Assembly: GCF_025567465.1 (NCBI RefSeq)
Contig: NZ_JAOQKI010000020.1
Span: forward strand, 1-48,223
Direction: 5' to 3'
Length of the DNA: 48,223 nt
DNA from: Roseburia_C amylophila
GTDB taxonomy: Bacteria > Bacillota > Clostridia > Lachnospirales > Lachnospiraceae
Shown: positions 33,754 through 42,396 of the stretch, in pieces
How positions within the stretch are numbered: the first letter of the stretch is position 1
Layout of the letters: every line of letters begins with the position of its first letter
Translations under genes and position numbers: made by a program
Notes under the pieces: model-generated
What the model was told of the DNA's origin: nothing
Database searches by the model: none
What the model saw: only the letters and a program-made list of their open reading frames with translations

Positions 33754-34554
33754 CTATAGCAGATGGCAATTTAAAATCATCTGATATTCCTTCTTTTGAA
33801 ACAACGATGGACTTCCAAGTGCAATCACCGCCTGTAAAATCTGCCGTTCTTTTTTTCCTTCTTTAATATAAAGTTCTTCTACGGTAAGTGCTTCTACCAA
33901 GCCGTTTTTCTCTCCCATACTGCTAAATGGCAACAGTCGTACTACCGGCTCATCTTCCCGGAAAATCGGCATCAGAAGCTCTTTATCTATGATACTGACC
34001 GGTTTTCCAACATAGGGGTCGATCAGCAGATTTCCGGTATCATAATAGGCTTCTAACAGCAATTCATGTTCATGATAACAAAGACGCACCTGATAAAGAT
34101 GCCGGCTTCTCTCCTTTCTGCTGCGCCATATTATGGATGCTGACACAGCAATTCCCGCCGTCAGCACCATTGCCAGATAAAAATGCCGCCCATAAAAAAG
34201 GCTCTTATTGAGCCACTGCATGCAGCCTCCTGTCAGAATCGAAAACAAAAAACAGCCAAGCCAGTTTTTTATCAGAAAAGCGACTCTTTGTGTCGTATGT
34301 TTCCTCGTAAAAAATGCAATCATAACCATGCCAAGCGGAACCGGTACATACATAATCAGCCGATACAATCTATAGGATGAAAGCATCAGAAAACAAATGA
34401 CTCCCATACCACTTCCAAATAAGGCAGCAAGCAGTATCCTGCCCTTATGTATGAGATTCCGCAAAAAAATGCCTGTCAGGAACAGATTCAGCACATCCAT
34501 CAGGAAATTATTGACAAAAAGAACATCTAAATATATCTCATAAATACATGCCAC
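33754..34554 (-). CDS. spoIIGA: SpoIIGA, membrane protease for pro-sigma-E
   Basis: 266 aa with five hydrophobic segments in residues 8-145 and a C-terminal aspartic-protease-like domain. The catalytic motif Y-D-T-G-N-L-L-I-D-P has Asp172. The C-terminus, beyond residue 200, carries the strands of a retropepsin-like half-domain. The start is GTG, as no early in-frame ATG exists, with AAAGGA six bases ahead. It is the first gene of spoIIG. Its promoter has a 21-bp spacer and a Spo0A-box-like element, in line with activation at the onset of sporulation. Confidence 0.92.
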   Translation of the reverse strand: MACIYEIYLDVLFVNNFLMDVLNLFLTGIFLRNLIHKGRILLAALFGSGMGVICFLMLSSYRLYRLIMYVPVPLGMVMIAFFTRKHTTQRVAFLIKNWLGCFLFSILTGGCMQWLNKSLFYGRHFYLAMVLTAGIAVSASIIWRSRKERSRHLYQVRLCYHEHELLLEAYYDTGNLLIDPYVGKPVSIIDKELLMPIFREDEPVVRLLPFSSMGEKNGLVEALTVEELYIKEGKKERQILQAVIALGSPSLFQKKEYQMILNCHLL

Positions 34555-34571
34555 CTCCCTTCCTTTCCTGC

Positions 34572-34606
34572 ATTATACAAACTTTCCTCTGCATATTTTG
34601 TCAAAA
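34572..34606 (-). promoter_or_regulatory. spoIIG promoter with 21-bp spacer and 0A-box-like site
   Basis: Consensus TTGACA (34604-34599) and TATAAT (34577-34572) are separated by 21 bp, too long for normal sigma-A promoters. On the plus strand TTTTGTCAAAA (34596-34606) overlaps the -35 and differs by one base from the 0A-box core TGTCGAA. In B. subtilis the spoIIG promoter has a 22-bp spacer and is activated by Spo0A~P at the same place. Confidence 0.8.
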
Positions 34607-34685
34607 CAGATGCCGCCATTCTTTCATTTCATTGACAGAATCCGACTGCCCGGCAGGGAAGTTGCAAAAGAAACGTAATGCACTC

Positions 34686-34745
34686 TGCAAATCTTACCTG
34701 CAGAAGCTGCCACCGGCAGCTTCTTACGGATACCTGACAACGCAA
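34686..34745. repeat. Short palindromic intergenic repeat, copy B
   Basis: The core is GAAGCTGCC (34703-34711) / GGCAGCTTC (34715-34723) with a 3-nt loop. Flanks match copy A (8085-8145): AATCT before the stem, GGA after it, and a GACRACGYAAAAA run that leads into a terminator A-tract. Confidence 0.45.
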
Positions 34746-34805
34746 AAAAAACGCTTAGAACAATGACTGTCACCAGTATCTGGTACATTTCAAATGTTCT
34801 AAGCG
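34744..34805 (-). terminator. ftsZ terminator
   Basis: An 11-bp perfect stem CGCTTAGAACA / TGTTCTAAGCG (34752-34762 / 34795-34805), with an inner ACCAGTATCTGGT hairpin, is followed on the minus strand by an eight-base T-run. It lies about 80 bp past the ftsZ stop and upstream of spoIIGA, so it insulates sporulation genes from ftsZ transcription. Confidence 0.85.
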
Positions 34806-34885
34806 TCGTATCATATAGGAACTTCAAATTCCTTTTCTACTCTTACACTATAATTTTATTGCTATCCTTTTCAAAATGATAGTTC

Positions 34886-36121
34886 TTATTTTTTGGTACT
34901 CTTTAAGAACTCCGGAATTTTAATATCCTTCTCATGAACAGTGCTTTCCGGTCTCTTTGGTTTGGTAATTCCAATAAATGGAGAAGCTGCCGGAGCAGGC
35001 TGCTGTGCAGCAGTCTGTCCCAGAGTAGATGTTGCTCCGAAACTGCTGTTGGTTGTAACATTAGCAGTACGGTTTACAAGTCCGGAATTAATGACCGGTC
35101 TGGTGGTTGCTGCTGTATTTGGATATTTCAATCCGGACATAAGATTAGAAGATGCAGTGGTTTTTGCTGCATTCTCTTCCAGTCCTGTTGCAATTACAGT
35201 AATCGTTGCAGCATCTGTCATAGTCTCATCATATTTTGCACCAAAGATAATATTTGCATTATCGCCGGCAAGATCTTCTACATAGCTTGCTGCATCATTG
35301 GCATCCATAAGAGAAATATCACCGGAAATATTGATAATAACATGGCTTGCTCCATTAATAGTTGTCTCGAGCAATGGACTGGTAACAGCCAGTTTGACTG
35401 CCTCAATTGCCTTATCATCACCCTTAGCCATACCGATACCGATATGTGCAAGACCCTTGTCCTTCATAACAGTCTGAACATCTGCGAAGTCAAGGTTAAT
35501 CAATGCCGGCATATTAATCAGGTCTGTGATTCCCTGAACCGCCTGCTGAAGCACCTCATCTGCCTTCTTTAATGCATCCGGGAAGGTTGTTCTGCGGTCT
35601 ACAATCTCTAATAATTTATCATTTGGAATTACAATCAAGGTATCTACATTCTCACGAAGCTTGTCAACACCGCTTAAAGCATTTACCATTCTTGCTTTTG
35701 CTTCAAATTTAAACGGCTTAGTTACAACACCAACGGTAAGAATTCCCTGATCCTTTGCAATCTTTGCCACAACAGGAGCTGCTCCTGTACCGGTTCCGCC
35801 ACCCATACCACAGGTTACGAATACCATATCTGCACCTTCAATAGCTGCTGACAGTTCTTCCATACTCTCTTCTGCAGCTTTGGCTCCAACCTCCGGCTGT
35901 GCTCCTGCTCCAAGTCCTTTGGTAAGCTTCTCACCAATCTGAATCAACGTAGGTGCTTTACATAAAAGTAATGCCTGTTTATCGGTATTTACTCCAACAA
36001 ACTCAACACCACCAATATTTTCATCAATCATTCTATTTACTGCATTATTACCTGCACCACCAACACCAATTACAATAATTTTAGCACTGGATTCTGCTTC
36101 TGTTGTTTTAATTTCAAGCAA
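34886..36121 (-). CDS. ftsZ: Cell division GTPase FtsZ
   Basis: 411 aa. The tubulin signature G-G-G-T-G-T-G-A-A-P (about 108-117), N-terminal G-V-G-G-A-G-N-N-A-V-N-R-M, and T7-loop region N-L-D-F-A-D are present. A variable linker rich in Ala, Thr and Pro (about 320-395) leads to the conserved tail I-K-I-P-E-F-L-K (about 400-407) that binds FtsA/SepF-type anchors. The start codon is TTG at 36121, behind GGAGG at proper spacing; no in-frame ATG precedes it. It is separated from divIB by a promoter and a perfect hairpin, and followed by a strong terminator, so it can be controlled apart from the rest of the cluster. Confidence 0.97.
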   Translation of the reverse strand: MLEIKTTEAESSAKIIVIGVGGAGNNAVNRMIDENIGGVEFVGVNTDKQALLLCKAPTLIQIGEKLTKGLGAGAQPEVGAKAAEESMEELSAAIEGADMVFVTCGMGGGTGTGAAPVVAKIAKDQGILTVGVVTKPFKFEAKARMVNALSGVDKLRENVDTLIVIPNDKLLEIVDRRTTFPDALKKADEVLQQAVQGITDLINMPALINLDFADVQTVMKDKGLAHIGIGMAKGDDKAIEAVKLAVTSPLLETTINGASHVIINISGDISLMDANDAASYVEDLAGDNANIIFGAKYDETMTDAATITVIATGLEENAAKTTASSNLMSGLKYPNTAATTRPVINSGLVNRTANVTTNSSFGATSTLGQTAAQQPAPAASPFIGITKPKRPESTVHEKDIKIPEFLKSTKK

Positions 36122-36158
36122 GGTAGTTCCTCCTTCTCTCCCTCATTCTATATGTAAT

Positions 36159-36191
36159 TTATGAGAAATCTGCTTTACAGATTTCTCATAA
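36159..36191. other. Perfect 14-bp hairpin between divIB/ftsQ and ftsZ
   Basis: TTATGAGAAATCTG (36159-36172) and CAGATTTCTCATAA (36178-36191) are perfect inverses with a 5-nt loop. There is no proper T-run on either strand, and it lies inside the ftsZ leader, downstream of the ftsZ promoter. It may be an attenuator, an RNA stability element or an RNase site. Confidence 0.7.
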
Positions 36192-36221
36192 AAAGTATGC
36201 TTTTATTTACTCATATACTCT

Positions 36222-36250
36222 ATCATATAATTTTTCGTAAAAATAATCAA
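36222..36250 (-). promoter_or_regulatory. ftsZ promoter
   Basis: TTGATT (36250-36245), a 17-bp AT-rich spacer and TATGAT (36227-36222). Transcription would start near 36215, giving a leader of about 95 nt that contains the 14-bp hairpin. Confidence 0.65.
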
Positions 36251-36277
36251 CCTATATTTTCTGTTTTTTTGAAAAAA

Positions 36278-37027
36278 TTACGCCGTCTTTTCAAAAGTAA
36301 TATCTGTGGTATCTTCTGTCCAGTCTTCCAGATGAAGAATGCCTGTAAGTCCTTCCAGATTTGGCATAATTTTCTCCATACGAACTACTTTTTCCGTAAG
36401 GCTGGTTGCCTGTCCAAGATTCACCGTAATCGTTCCGTACTGCAGGGTTACATTTCCCTGGTCATCATAATTGATGGTATCCGGAACCAGATTATACTTC
36501 TTTAAGGTCTGGGTTACTGCCAGCAAATCCTTTAGGGTATCTTTTCCGCTTACGTCAAGCTTTTCATAAAGTACTGCATCCCCACAAGTCAGTCCGGTAA
36601 TCTGCGGTACTCCTTCGATGACATCTGTAGACATTTCCACTACAAAGCCATCTTTGTCAAAATAGACATTCTGTCCCAGGGAATCCATATATAAGTAGCC
36701 CAGCAGTCCTTTTTCATATACTTCTACATGAAGGGTATGCGGTGATTTGACACTCACCTCCATCGTATCAATAAACGGAACTTCCTGTGTATCAAAGAAA
36801 CGATATTTAAAATATACATATAATGTATTCCAGGAATAATCATCATTTAAGACCCATTCCTTAATCTGCTCATCACTGTATAATTTATTGCCTTCTACTT
36901 CGACATTTTTTACGGTAAATACCTTGATTACAATGAGTGCTGCCAGTGCCAGAATCAACAGTGTAGTCAGAAATCCAATCAGGATATGTTTTCTTCTTCT
37001 CTTCTTTCTGCGCTCTTCTCGTATCAT
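36278..37027 (-). CDS. ftsQ: Cell division protein DivIB/FtsQ
   Basis: 249 aa. A strongly basic cytoplasmic N-terminus (about 3-14), one membrane helix (about 16-38), a POTRA domain opening with V-K-N-V-E-V-E-G-N-K-L-Y-S (about 44-56), and a beta domain to the end. The layout is typical of DivIB, which stabilises the FtsL/DivIC complex at the septum. ATG overlaps the ftsW end region: the Shine-Dalgarno GGAGGG is formed by the last ftsW codons, so the two are translationally coupled. It is the last gene of the main dcw transcript before ftsZ. Confidence 0.88.
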   Translation of the reverse strand: MIREERRKKRRRKHILIGFLTTLLILALAALIVIKVFTVKNVEVEGNKLYSDEQIKEWVLNDDYSWNTLYVYFKYRFFDTQEVPFIDTMEVSVKSPHTLHVEVYEKGLLGYLYMDSLGQNVYFDKDGFVVEMSTDVIEGVPQITGLTCGDAVLYEKLDVSGKDTLKDLLAVTQTLKKYNLVPDTINYDDQGNVTLQYGTITVNLGQATSLTEKVVRMEKIMPNLEGLTGILHLEDWTEDTTDITFEKTA

Positions 37028-37030
37028 ATC

Positions 37031-38152
37031 CTATCCCTCCAACTGAATTCCTCTGGAAACACTTAACGCAAGTCCCATTTCTGCTAAGAGGAATGATGCC
37101 GAAGTACCACCATAACTGATAAAAGGAAGTGTGATACCGGTATTTGGAATACTGTTTGTTACAACGGCGATATTAAGGATTACCTGAATGGCAATGTGAG
37201 CCATAATACCAACCACCAGCAATGCACCATATAAATCTTTCGCATTATTGGCAATTACCATAAAACGCCACAGCATTAAGATAAACAGCAAAATCAGGCA
37301 GATTGCTCCGAATAATCCAAGCTCCTCACAGATGATGGAAAATACCATATCATTCTGCGCTTCCGGTACGAACCCAAGCTTCTGCATACTGGCACCAAGT
37401 CCTTTTCCAAAAAGTCCTCCAGAACCAATGGCATATAAGCCCTGCATGGTCTGATAACCTTTATCATAATTCTCCGGATGGAGCCAGATTTTGATACGTT
37501 CTGCACGATAGCTTGCCAGTACAATAAAGACTGCTCCGAAAGCGAATACTGCGATTGCCATTCCCACAAACTGCGCATATTTCGGGCTTGCCACGAACGC
37601 CATTGCCACTGCGATACCCACAATGATAATCGCGGTACTTAAGTTCGTATAAGCAACCGGTCCAACCAGCGGAAGCAGTAAAACCATTACCTTCATCAGT
37701 TCCTTCAGATTGCCAATCTTCTTTTGCATGCGGCTGATTACCGTTGCAAGAAAAATAACGACAGCAAGCTTTGCAAACTCAGATGGCTGGAAAGAAAGCG
37801 GACCAAGGCGGAACCATCTGGTAGAACCATTTCCATTCGATCCTAAAAAGATAACGGAAACGCACAGTAAAAATGCGCCTATGTATGCCACACCATACAG
37901 CCTCTTCCACACATGATAATCAATCTTGGAAATCACAAACATGGCAGCAAATCCAAGGCAGCATGCAAATGCCTGCCGCTTTAGATAATGAGTTCCATCG
38001 CCATACTCAATCTGTGCATTATAAGAACTGGTGCTGTACAGCATAACCAGACCAAAACACACTAAGAAAATAATAACAAACAAAAGTGTATAGTCAAAAT
38101 ATTTAATTGTCTTTTCTTTTGTGCCTGATTTTCTTCCCGGTCTGCGGCCCAT
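37031..38152 (-). CDS. ftsW: Septal peptidoglycan polymerase FtsW/SpoVE (SEDS family)
   Basis: 373 aa, nine to ten membrane helices. SEDS motifs are visible: Y-S-T-S-S-Y near residue 40, L-G-P-L-S-F-Q-P-S-E-F-A-K (about 117-129), the G-Y-Q-T-x2-G-L-Y-A-I-G-S-G-G-L-F-G-K-G stretch, and P-F-I-S-Y-G-G-T near the C-terminus. It polymerises lipid II with a class B PBP. The position between murD and divIB makes it FtsW/SpoVE rather than RodA; whether it is vegetative or sporulation-specific cannot be read here. The Shine-Dalgarno AAAGGAG lies in the last codons of murD. Confidence 0.9.
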   Translation of the reverse strand: MGRRPGRKSGTKEKTIKYFDYTLLFVIIFLVCFGLVMLYSTSSYNAQIEYGDGTHYLKRQAFACCLGFAAMFVISKIDYHVWKRLYGVAYIGAFLLCVSVIFLGSNGNGSTRWFRLGPLSFQPSEFAKLAVVIFLATVISRMQKKIGNLKELMKVMVLLLPLVGPVAYTNLSTAIIIVGIAVAMAFVASPKYAQFVGMAIAVFAFGAVFIVLASYRAERIKIWLHPENYDKGYQTMQGLYAIGSGGLFGKGLGASMQKLGFVPEAQNDMVFSIICEELGLFGAICLILLFILMLWRFMVIANNAKDLYGALLVVGIMAHIAIQVILNIAVVTNSIPNTGITLPFISYGGTSASFLLAEMGLALSVSRGIQLEG

Positions 38153-38158
38153 AAATCA

Positions 38159-39520
38159 CTACTCCTTTAAATTGCGCACCAAATCCTTAAATATTCTTCC
38201 TCGTTCTTCGTAGCTTTTAAACATATCCCAGCTTGCACATGCCGGTGATAATAATACGGCATCACCGGAAACCGCATTGTCATAGCAGATATTTACGGCC
38301 TCTTCGAGACTGTCTGCGAATACATAATCTGTAAATCCATGTCTCTTTGCACAGTCTGCAATCTTCTCTTTTGTTACTCCGATTAATACTAATTTCTTTA
38401 CTTTACCATCGAAGCTTTCTATCCATTCATCATATTCAGACTGCTTATCATAGCCACCGCCAATGAGAAGTGTCGGACGGTTCATTGCCTGAATTCCCTT
38501 AATTGCTGCATCCGGGTTTGTTCCCTTTGAATCGTTATAGAATTTTACGCCACGTTTCTCCGTAACATATTCAATTCTATGCTCTACTGCCTGGAACTCA
38601 CGCAGTGTTTTTACAATGACATCCATCGGTACTCCGATACTTATGGTCATGGCAACTGCCGCCATAACATTTTCATAATTATGGGTTCCAAGAATATTTA
38701 GCTCATTGACATCAATGACTTCTTCCTCTTTGCCCTCAGAGACATAAATAATCTTCTCACCATTTAAATAACATCCATTCTGTACCGGCTTTTTACTGTC
38801 AAACCAGAGCACTTTCATGGATAAGGATTCCCCAAATTTGCGAAGTACTTCATCCTCATAATTTAAGACGCAGACATCGTTTGCTTTCTGATTCTTTGTA
38901 ATATCCTCTTTTGCCTTAATATAATTTTCCATGGTATGATGACGATTCAGATGATCCGGTGTAATATTTAAAATAGCAGATACATCCGGAGCAAAATCTA
39001 CAATTGTCTCTAACTGGAAGCTGCTGATTTCTGCTGCTGTTACCGTTTCTTCTGTGGTATCTGCCGCTACCGATGTATATGGAATTCCAATATTTCCTAC
39101 GACTTTTACATCCTTAAAGTAATTGGATAAAATTTCTCCCACCAGTGTAGTGGTTGTCGTCTTGCCATTCGTTCCTGTAATTGCAAGGATTTTTCCTTTT
39201 GCCACCTGATAAGCAAGCTCAATCTCACCAATAATCGTAATTTTCTTATCACGCATGGCATTTACCAATGGTAAATCGGTTGGAACACCCGGACTTAACA
39301 CAACAAAATCCAGTTTATCCATCACTTCTTCCGGAAGGGTGCCCACATAGATTTCTGCCTTGGCAAAGCTCTCCGATTTTTCTTTGATTTCTGCTACACT
39401 CTGCTTTTCATTTCCTTCAAAAACGAAAATATTCGCATTCTGTTTTTCTAACAGCTCTGCTGCAGCAATTCCACTTTTCCCAGAGCCAAATACCAGTACA
39501 TTTTTCTCCTGAAATTCCAT
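38159..39520 (-). CDS. murD: UDP-N-acetylmuramoyl-L-alanine:D-glutamate ligase MurD
   Basis: 453 aa when started at the ATG 39520, which follows AGGAG; an upstream in-frame start would run into mraY. N-terminal Rossmann motif V-F-G-S-G-K-S-G-I-A-A, ATP-binding G-T-N-G-K-T-T-T-T (about 112-120), H-x-N-R-H-H (in the central domain), and Y-N-D-S-K-G-T-N-P in the C-terminal domain identify a Mur ligase of the MurD type. It adds D-glutamate in cytoplasmic precursor synthesis. It lies between mraY and ftsW, as in B. subtilis. murE and murG, normally neighbours, are not in this window. Confidence 0.95.
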   Translation of the reverse strand: MEFQEKNVLVFGSGKSGIAAAELLEKQNANIFVFEGNEKQSVAEIKEKSESFAKAEIYVGTLPEEVMDKLDFVVLSPGVPTDLPLVNAMRDKKITIIGEIELAYQVAKGKILAITGTNGKTTTTTLVGEILSNYFKDVKVVGNIGIPYTSVAADTTEETVTAAEISSFQLETIVDFAPDVSAILNITPDHLNRHHTMENYIKAKEDITKNQKANDVCVLNYEDEVLRKFGESLSMKVLWFDSKKPVQNGCYLNGEKIIYVSEGKEEEVIDVNELNILGTHNYENVMAAVAMTISIGVPMDVIVKTLREFQAVEHRIEYVTEKRGVKFYNDSKGTNPDAAIKGIQAMNRPTLLIGGGYDKQSEYDEWIESFDGKVKKLVLIGVTKEKIADCAKRHGFTDYVFADSLEEAVNICYDNAVSGDAVLLSPACASWDMFKSYEERGRIFKDLVRNLKE

Positions 39521-39539
39521 TTTATTCACTCCTGTCTCT

Positions 39540-40493
39540 TTATAATCCAATCAATGCAACCAGACATAAGATTGCTGTTACAATTGAAAATACTGCCACT
39601 ACCCTGGTCTCTGACCAGCCACCTAATTCAAAGTGGTGATGAATCGGAGCCATACGGAAAATTCTCTTTCCACCTGTTTTTTTAAAATAGGTTACCTGAA
39701 TGATAACAGATAATACTTCTACCAGATAAATCAGTCCCACAATCAGAAGGAAAATTGGCATCTGAAGCATATATGCGGTAGCTGCCACAAATCCACCCAG
39801 TGCAAGAGAACCGGTATCTCCCATAAATACACTTGCCGGATATACATTAAACAGAAGGAAGCCCATCAATGCACCTACTACAGCACAGGTAATCGGTTCG
39901 ATTCCACTGTTGGTTCCCACTGCAACTACGGTAAAAAAGGTTGCTACGATAATGGTTACGCTGGTAGCAAGACCATCTAAGCCATCGGTAAAGTTGACTC
40001 CGTTTACAGTTCCGATTACTGCAAAATACATGACCGGAATTGCAAGCCAGCCAATATTCCAGTATTTTCCACCGGAAAATGGAAGCAGCATCGTAAGGGA
40101 AACATCTGAAAACTTCACCATGTATACCACAAAAACAGTGGTCACTACAAGCTGGCATAACATTTTCTGCCATGCAAGCAGTCCATCCGACCGTCTCAGT
40201 ACAACCTTCAAATAATCATCTAAAAATCCAATTACGCCAAATCCTACTACCATAAAGAGAATCGGAATAATCTTCGGATAATCTTTTACATAAATCAGAC
40301 TGGTTACAATAATACTTGCGATAATCATCAATCCACCCATGGTAGGGGTTCCCATTTTCTTCTGATGAGATTCAAGCTCTTTCCGCTCCGTCTGACCAAC
40401 TTTCAATCTTCTTAAAAAAGGAATTACGACCGGTCCTAACAATGCACTCACTGCAAAAGCGATAATAACCGGAAGAATAACATGATACGTCAT
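39540..40493 (-). CDS. mraY: Phospho-N-acetylmuramoyl-pentapeptide transferase MraY
   Basis: 317 aa from the ATG at 40493, which follows AGAGGTG. About ten membrane helices. Motifs are G-T-P-T-M-G-G near residue 49, D-D-Y-L-K (about 91-95), N-F-T-D-G-L-D-G-L-A (about 163-172), F-M-G-D-T-G-S-L-A-L-G (about 220-230) and M-A-P-I-H-H-H-F-E (about 280-288). It makes lipid I at the membrane. It follows the second PBP by 94 bp and precedes murD by 19 bp. Confidence 0.96.
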   Translation of the reverse strand: MTYHVILPVIIAFAVSALLGPVVIPFLRRLKVGQTERKELESHQKKMGTPTMGGLMIIASIIVTSLIYVKDYPKIIPILFMVVGFGVIGFLDDYLKVVLRRSDGLLAWQKMLCQLVVTTVFVVYMVKFSDVSLTMLLPFSGGKYWNIGWLAIPVMYFAVIGTVNGVNFTDGLDGLATSVTIIVATFFTVVAVGTNSGIEPITCAVVGALMGFLLFNVYPASVFMGDTGSLALGGFVAATAYMLQMPIFLLIVGLIYLVEVLSVIIQVTYFKKTGGKRIFRMAPIHHHFELGGWSETRVVAVFSIVTAILCLVALIGL

Positions 40494-40587
40494 AACTGCA
40501 CCTCTTTTTATTTTCTTTTTGTATATCATTTCAACTTATCTAGTATACGTTATTTAGAGCTTTCCTGCAAGATATCTCCCCAAAGTT

Positions 40588-42393
40588 TCACGGATTTTCC
40601 TGAATTTCCGCATCTTCTGTAACCGGTGCCTGCTCAATGCCAAGATATGGCAGAATATTGGAAAACAAATCCCGGCAGACCGGTGCTGCTATGGTTCCAC
40701 CATAATAAACGCCTTGTGGATTATTGATAATAATTAAGGCAAGTACCTGCGGATCGTCAGCCGGAGCAAAGCCTAAAAAAGAAGAAATATACCTTTTTTC
40801 ACTACGCGGAAGCGTCTGGGACGTTGCGGTTTTTCCGCCAATAGAAAAGCCTTCAAGAGCCGCATTCTTTCCACTGCCCTCAGATACTACTTTTTCCAGC
40901 AAATAGCGCATGGTGGTGGAAGTTTCTTCGCTTACAATATGTTCCTTTTGTCCGTAGACAAAAGTATGTGTCACTTCTCCTTCTGCATTTTTCGTCTCCA
41001 CGCCAAAATGCGGCGTCACACGGTTTCCTCCATTTATAATAGAGGAAACCGTAGTTGCAAGCTGAATCGGTGTAATCTGGAAGGACTGCCCAAAGGACAT
41101 GGTTGCAAGCTCCACCTGACCGATATTTTCTCTTTTATGCATAATGGTGGATGCTTCCCCCGGTAAATCTATATTTGTCCTGGATAATAAACCAAACTGT
41201 TCAAAATAATCGCAGAAGCGGTCGGAACCGATACGAAGTCCGATTTCTATGAATACCGGGTTGCAGGAATTCATAATGCCATGGGTAAAATCCTCTGCCC
41301 CATGCCCTCCCACTTTATGGCAGCGGATTCTCCTGTCCTCCACAATCTTATATCCCGGACAGTTAAACTGGTCAGAAAGACTTACTTTTCCCTCTTCCAA
41401 GGCTGCGGATGCTGTTATTATCTTAAAAGTGGATCCCGGTTCATAAGTGTCATTGATGCACTGGTTTCTCCACATTTTATTTAAAGCATTCTGCTTCTCC
41501 TCTTCACTCAATTCCGTGTCAATCTCCGTATTTAAGGCAAAAGGTTCATTCAGATTAAACTCCGGTTCATTTACCATGGCAAGGATTTCGCCATTCTGTG
41601 GATTCATCACAAGGATGCTGACACTGTCTGCCTGTTTTTCCTCCCGCACCTTTACTGCCGCCTGCGCTGCATACATCTGGATATTATAATCAAGACTTAA
41701 ATAAAGGTCATCTCCTTCTACCGGCTCACTCCGCCGCTCTCCGGCATTTTTTATCTCTACGCCTCTGGCATCTGTCAATGTAAGTATCTTTCCATTGATG
41801 CCCTCCAGATATTCATCATATTTTACTTCTATTCCGATAATTCCCTGATTGTCCCCGCCGGTAAATCCGATTACTTTAGAAGCCAGTTCATTATAAGGAT
41901 AATACCGTTTATAATCTTCATCGATCTTCACGCCCGCCAGTTCATAGGCTCGAATCGCATCTCCGGTTTCTTTCTCCACATTCGTCTTAATCCGTTCAAT
42001 GGAACTAACCTTCTCTACCCGCTTCCGCACTGTCTCTTCTGACATGCCAAGCTCTTTTGTTAAAACTGCAATTACCTTTTCCGGGTCTTCTATCTGGCTG
42101 TGAATCACAGAAATCGTACATACCGTCTTATTTTCTGCTAAAACCACACCATTTCTGTCATAAATATTTCCTCTTGCCGCCTTGATATCCCTTTCTCTTT
42201 CATGGAGATTCTCCGCCCGGACCCCATAGTATTCTGAACAGAATATCATAAGATACACCAGTCGTCCCATCAGAAATACCATCAGCAGTAATACTGCCAC
42301 AAAAATAATCATAATTTTTCGTCGGTTAAAGGTTTTATTCCGATAGATGCAAAATCTGTTTTCTTCTTCCTCCTGCATTTTTTGCTGAAACAT
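40588..42393 (-). CDS. Class B penicillin-binding protein (SpoVD/PbpB-like), KTA variant
   Basis: 601 aa. One N-terminal membrane helix (about 28-50), PBP dimerisation domain (about 65-260), transpeptidase domain with S-T-F-K (active Ser near 310), S-C-N (near 370), and the third box as K-T-A in G-G-K-T-A-T. KTG is the usual form. No PASTA domains. It is the second of two tandem class B PBPs and matches SpoVD in position, without a C-terminal PASTA. The Shine-Dalgarno (GAGG) ahead of the ATG at 42393 is inside a 10-bp hairpin (42397-42454), so translation may be controlled. Confidence 0.88.
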   Translation of the reverse strand: MFQQKMQEEEENRFCIYRNKTFNRRKIMIIFVAVLLLMVFLMGRLVYLMIFCSEYYGVRAENLHERERDIKAARGNIYDRNGVVLAENKTVCTISVIHSQIEDPEKVIAVLTKELGMSEETVRKRVEKVSSIERIKTNVEKETGDAIRAYELAGVKIDEDYKRYYPYNELASKVIGFTGGDNQGIIGIEVKYDEYLEGINGKILTLTDARGVEIKNAGERRSEPVEGDDLYLSLDYNIQMYAAQAAVKVREEKQADSVSILVMNPQNGEILAMVNEPEFNLNEPFALNTEIDTELSEEEKQNALNKMWRNQCINDTYEPGSTFKIITASAALEEGKVSLSDQFNCPGYKIVEDRRIRCHKVGGHGAEDFTHGIMNSCNPVFIEIGLRIGSDRFCDYFEQFGLLSRTNIDLPGEASTIMHKRENIGQVELATMSFGQSFQITPIQLATTVSSIINGGNRVTPHFGVETKNAEGEVTHTFVYGQKEHIVSEETSTTMRYLLEKVVSEGSGKNAALEGFSIGGKTATSQTLPRSEKRYISSFLGFAPADDPQVLALIIINNPQGVYYGGTIAAPVCRDLFSNILPYLGIEQAPVTEDAEIQENP

Positions 42394-42396
42394 AAA

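Noticed and set aside
34624..34827. 67-aa minus-strand open frame downstream of ftsZ
   Set aside because: It lies across the ftsZ terminator and the palindromic repeat and overlaps the region upstream of the spoIIG promoter. No ribosome site was seen.
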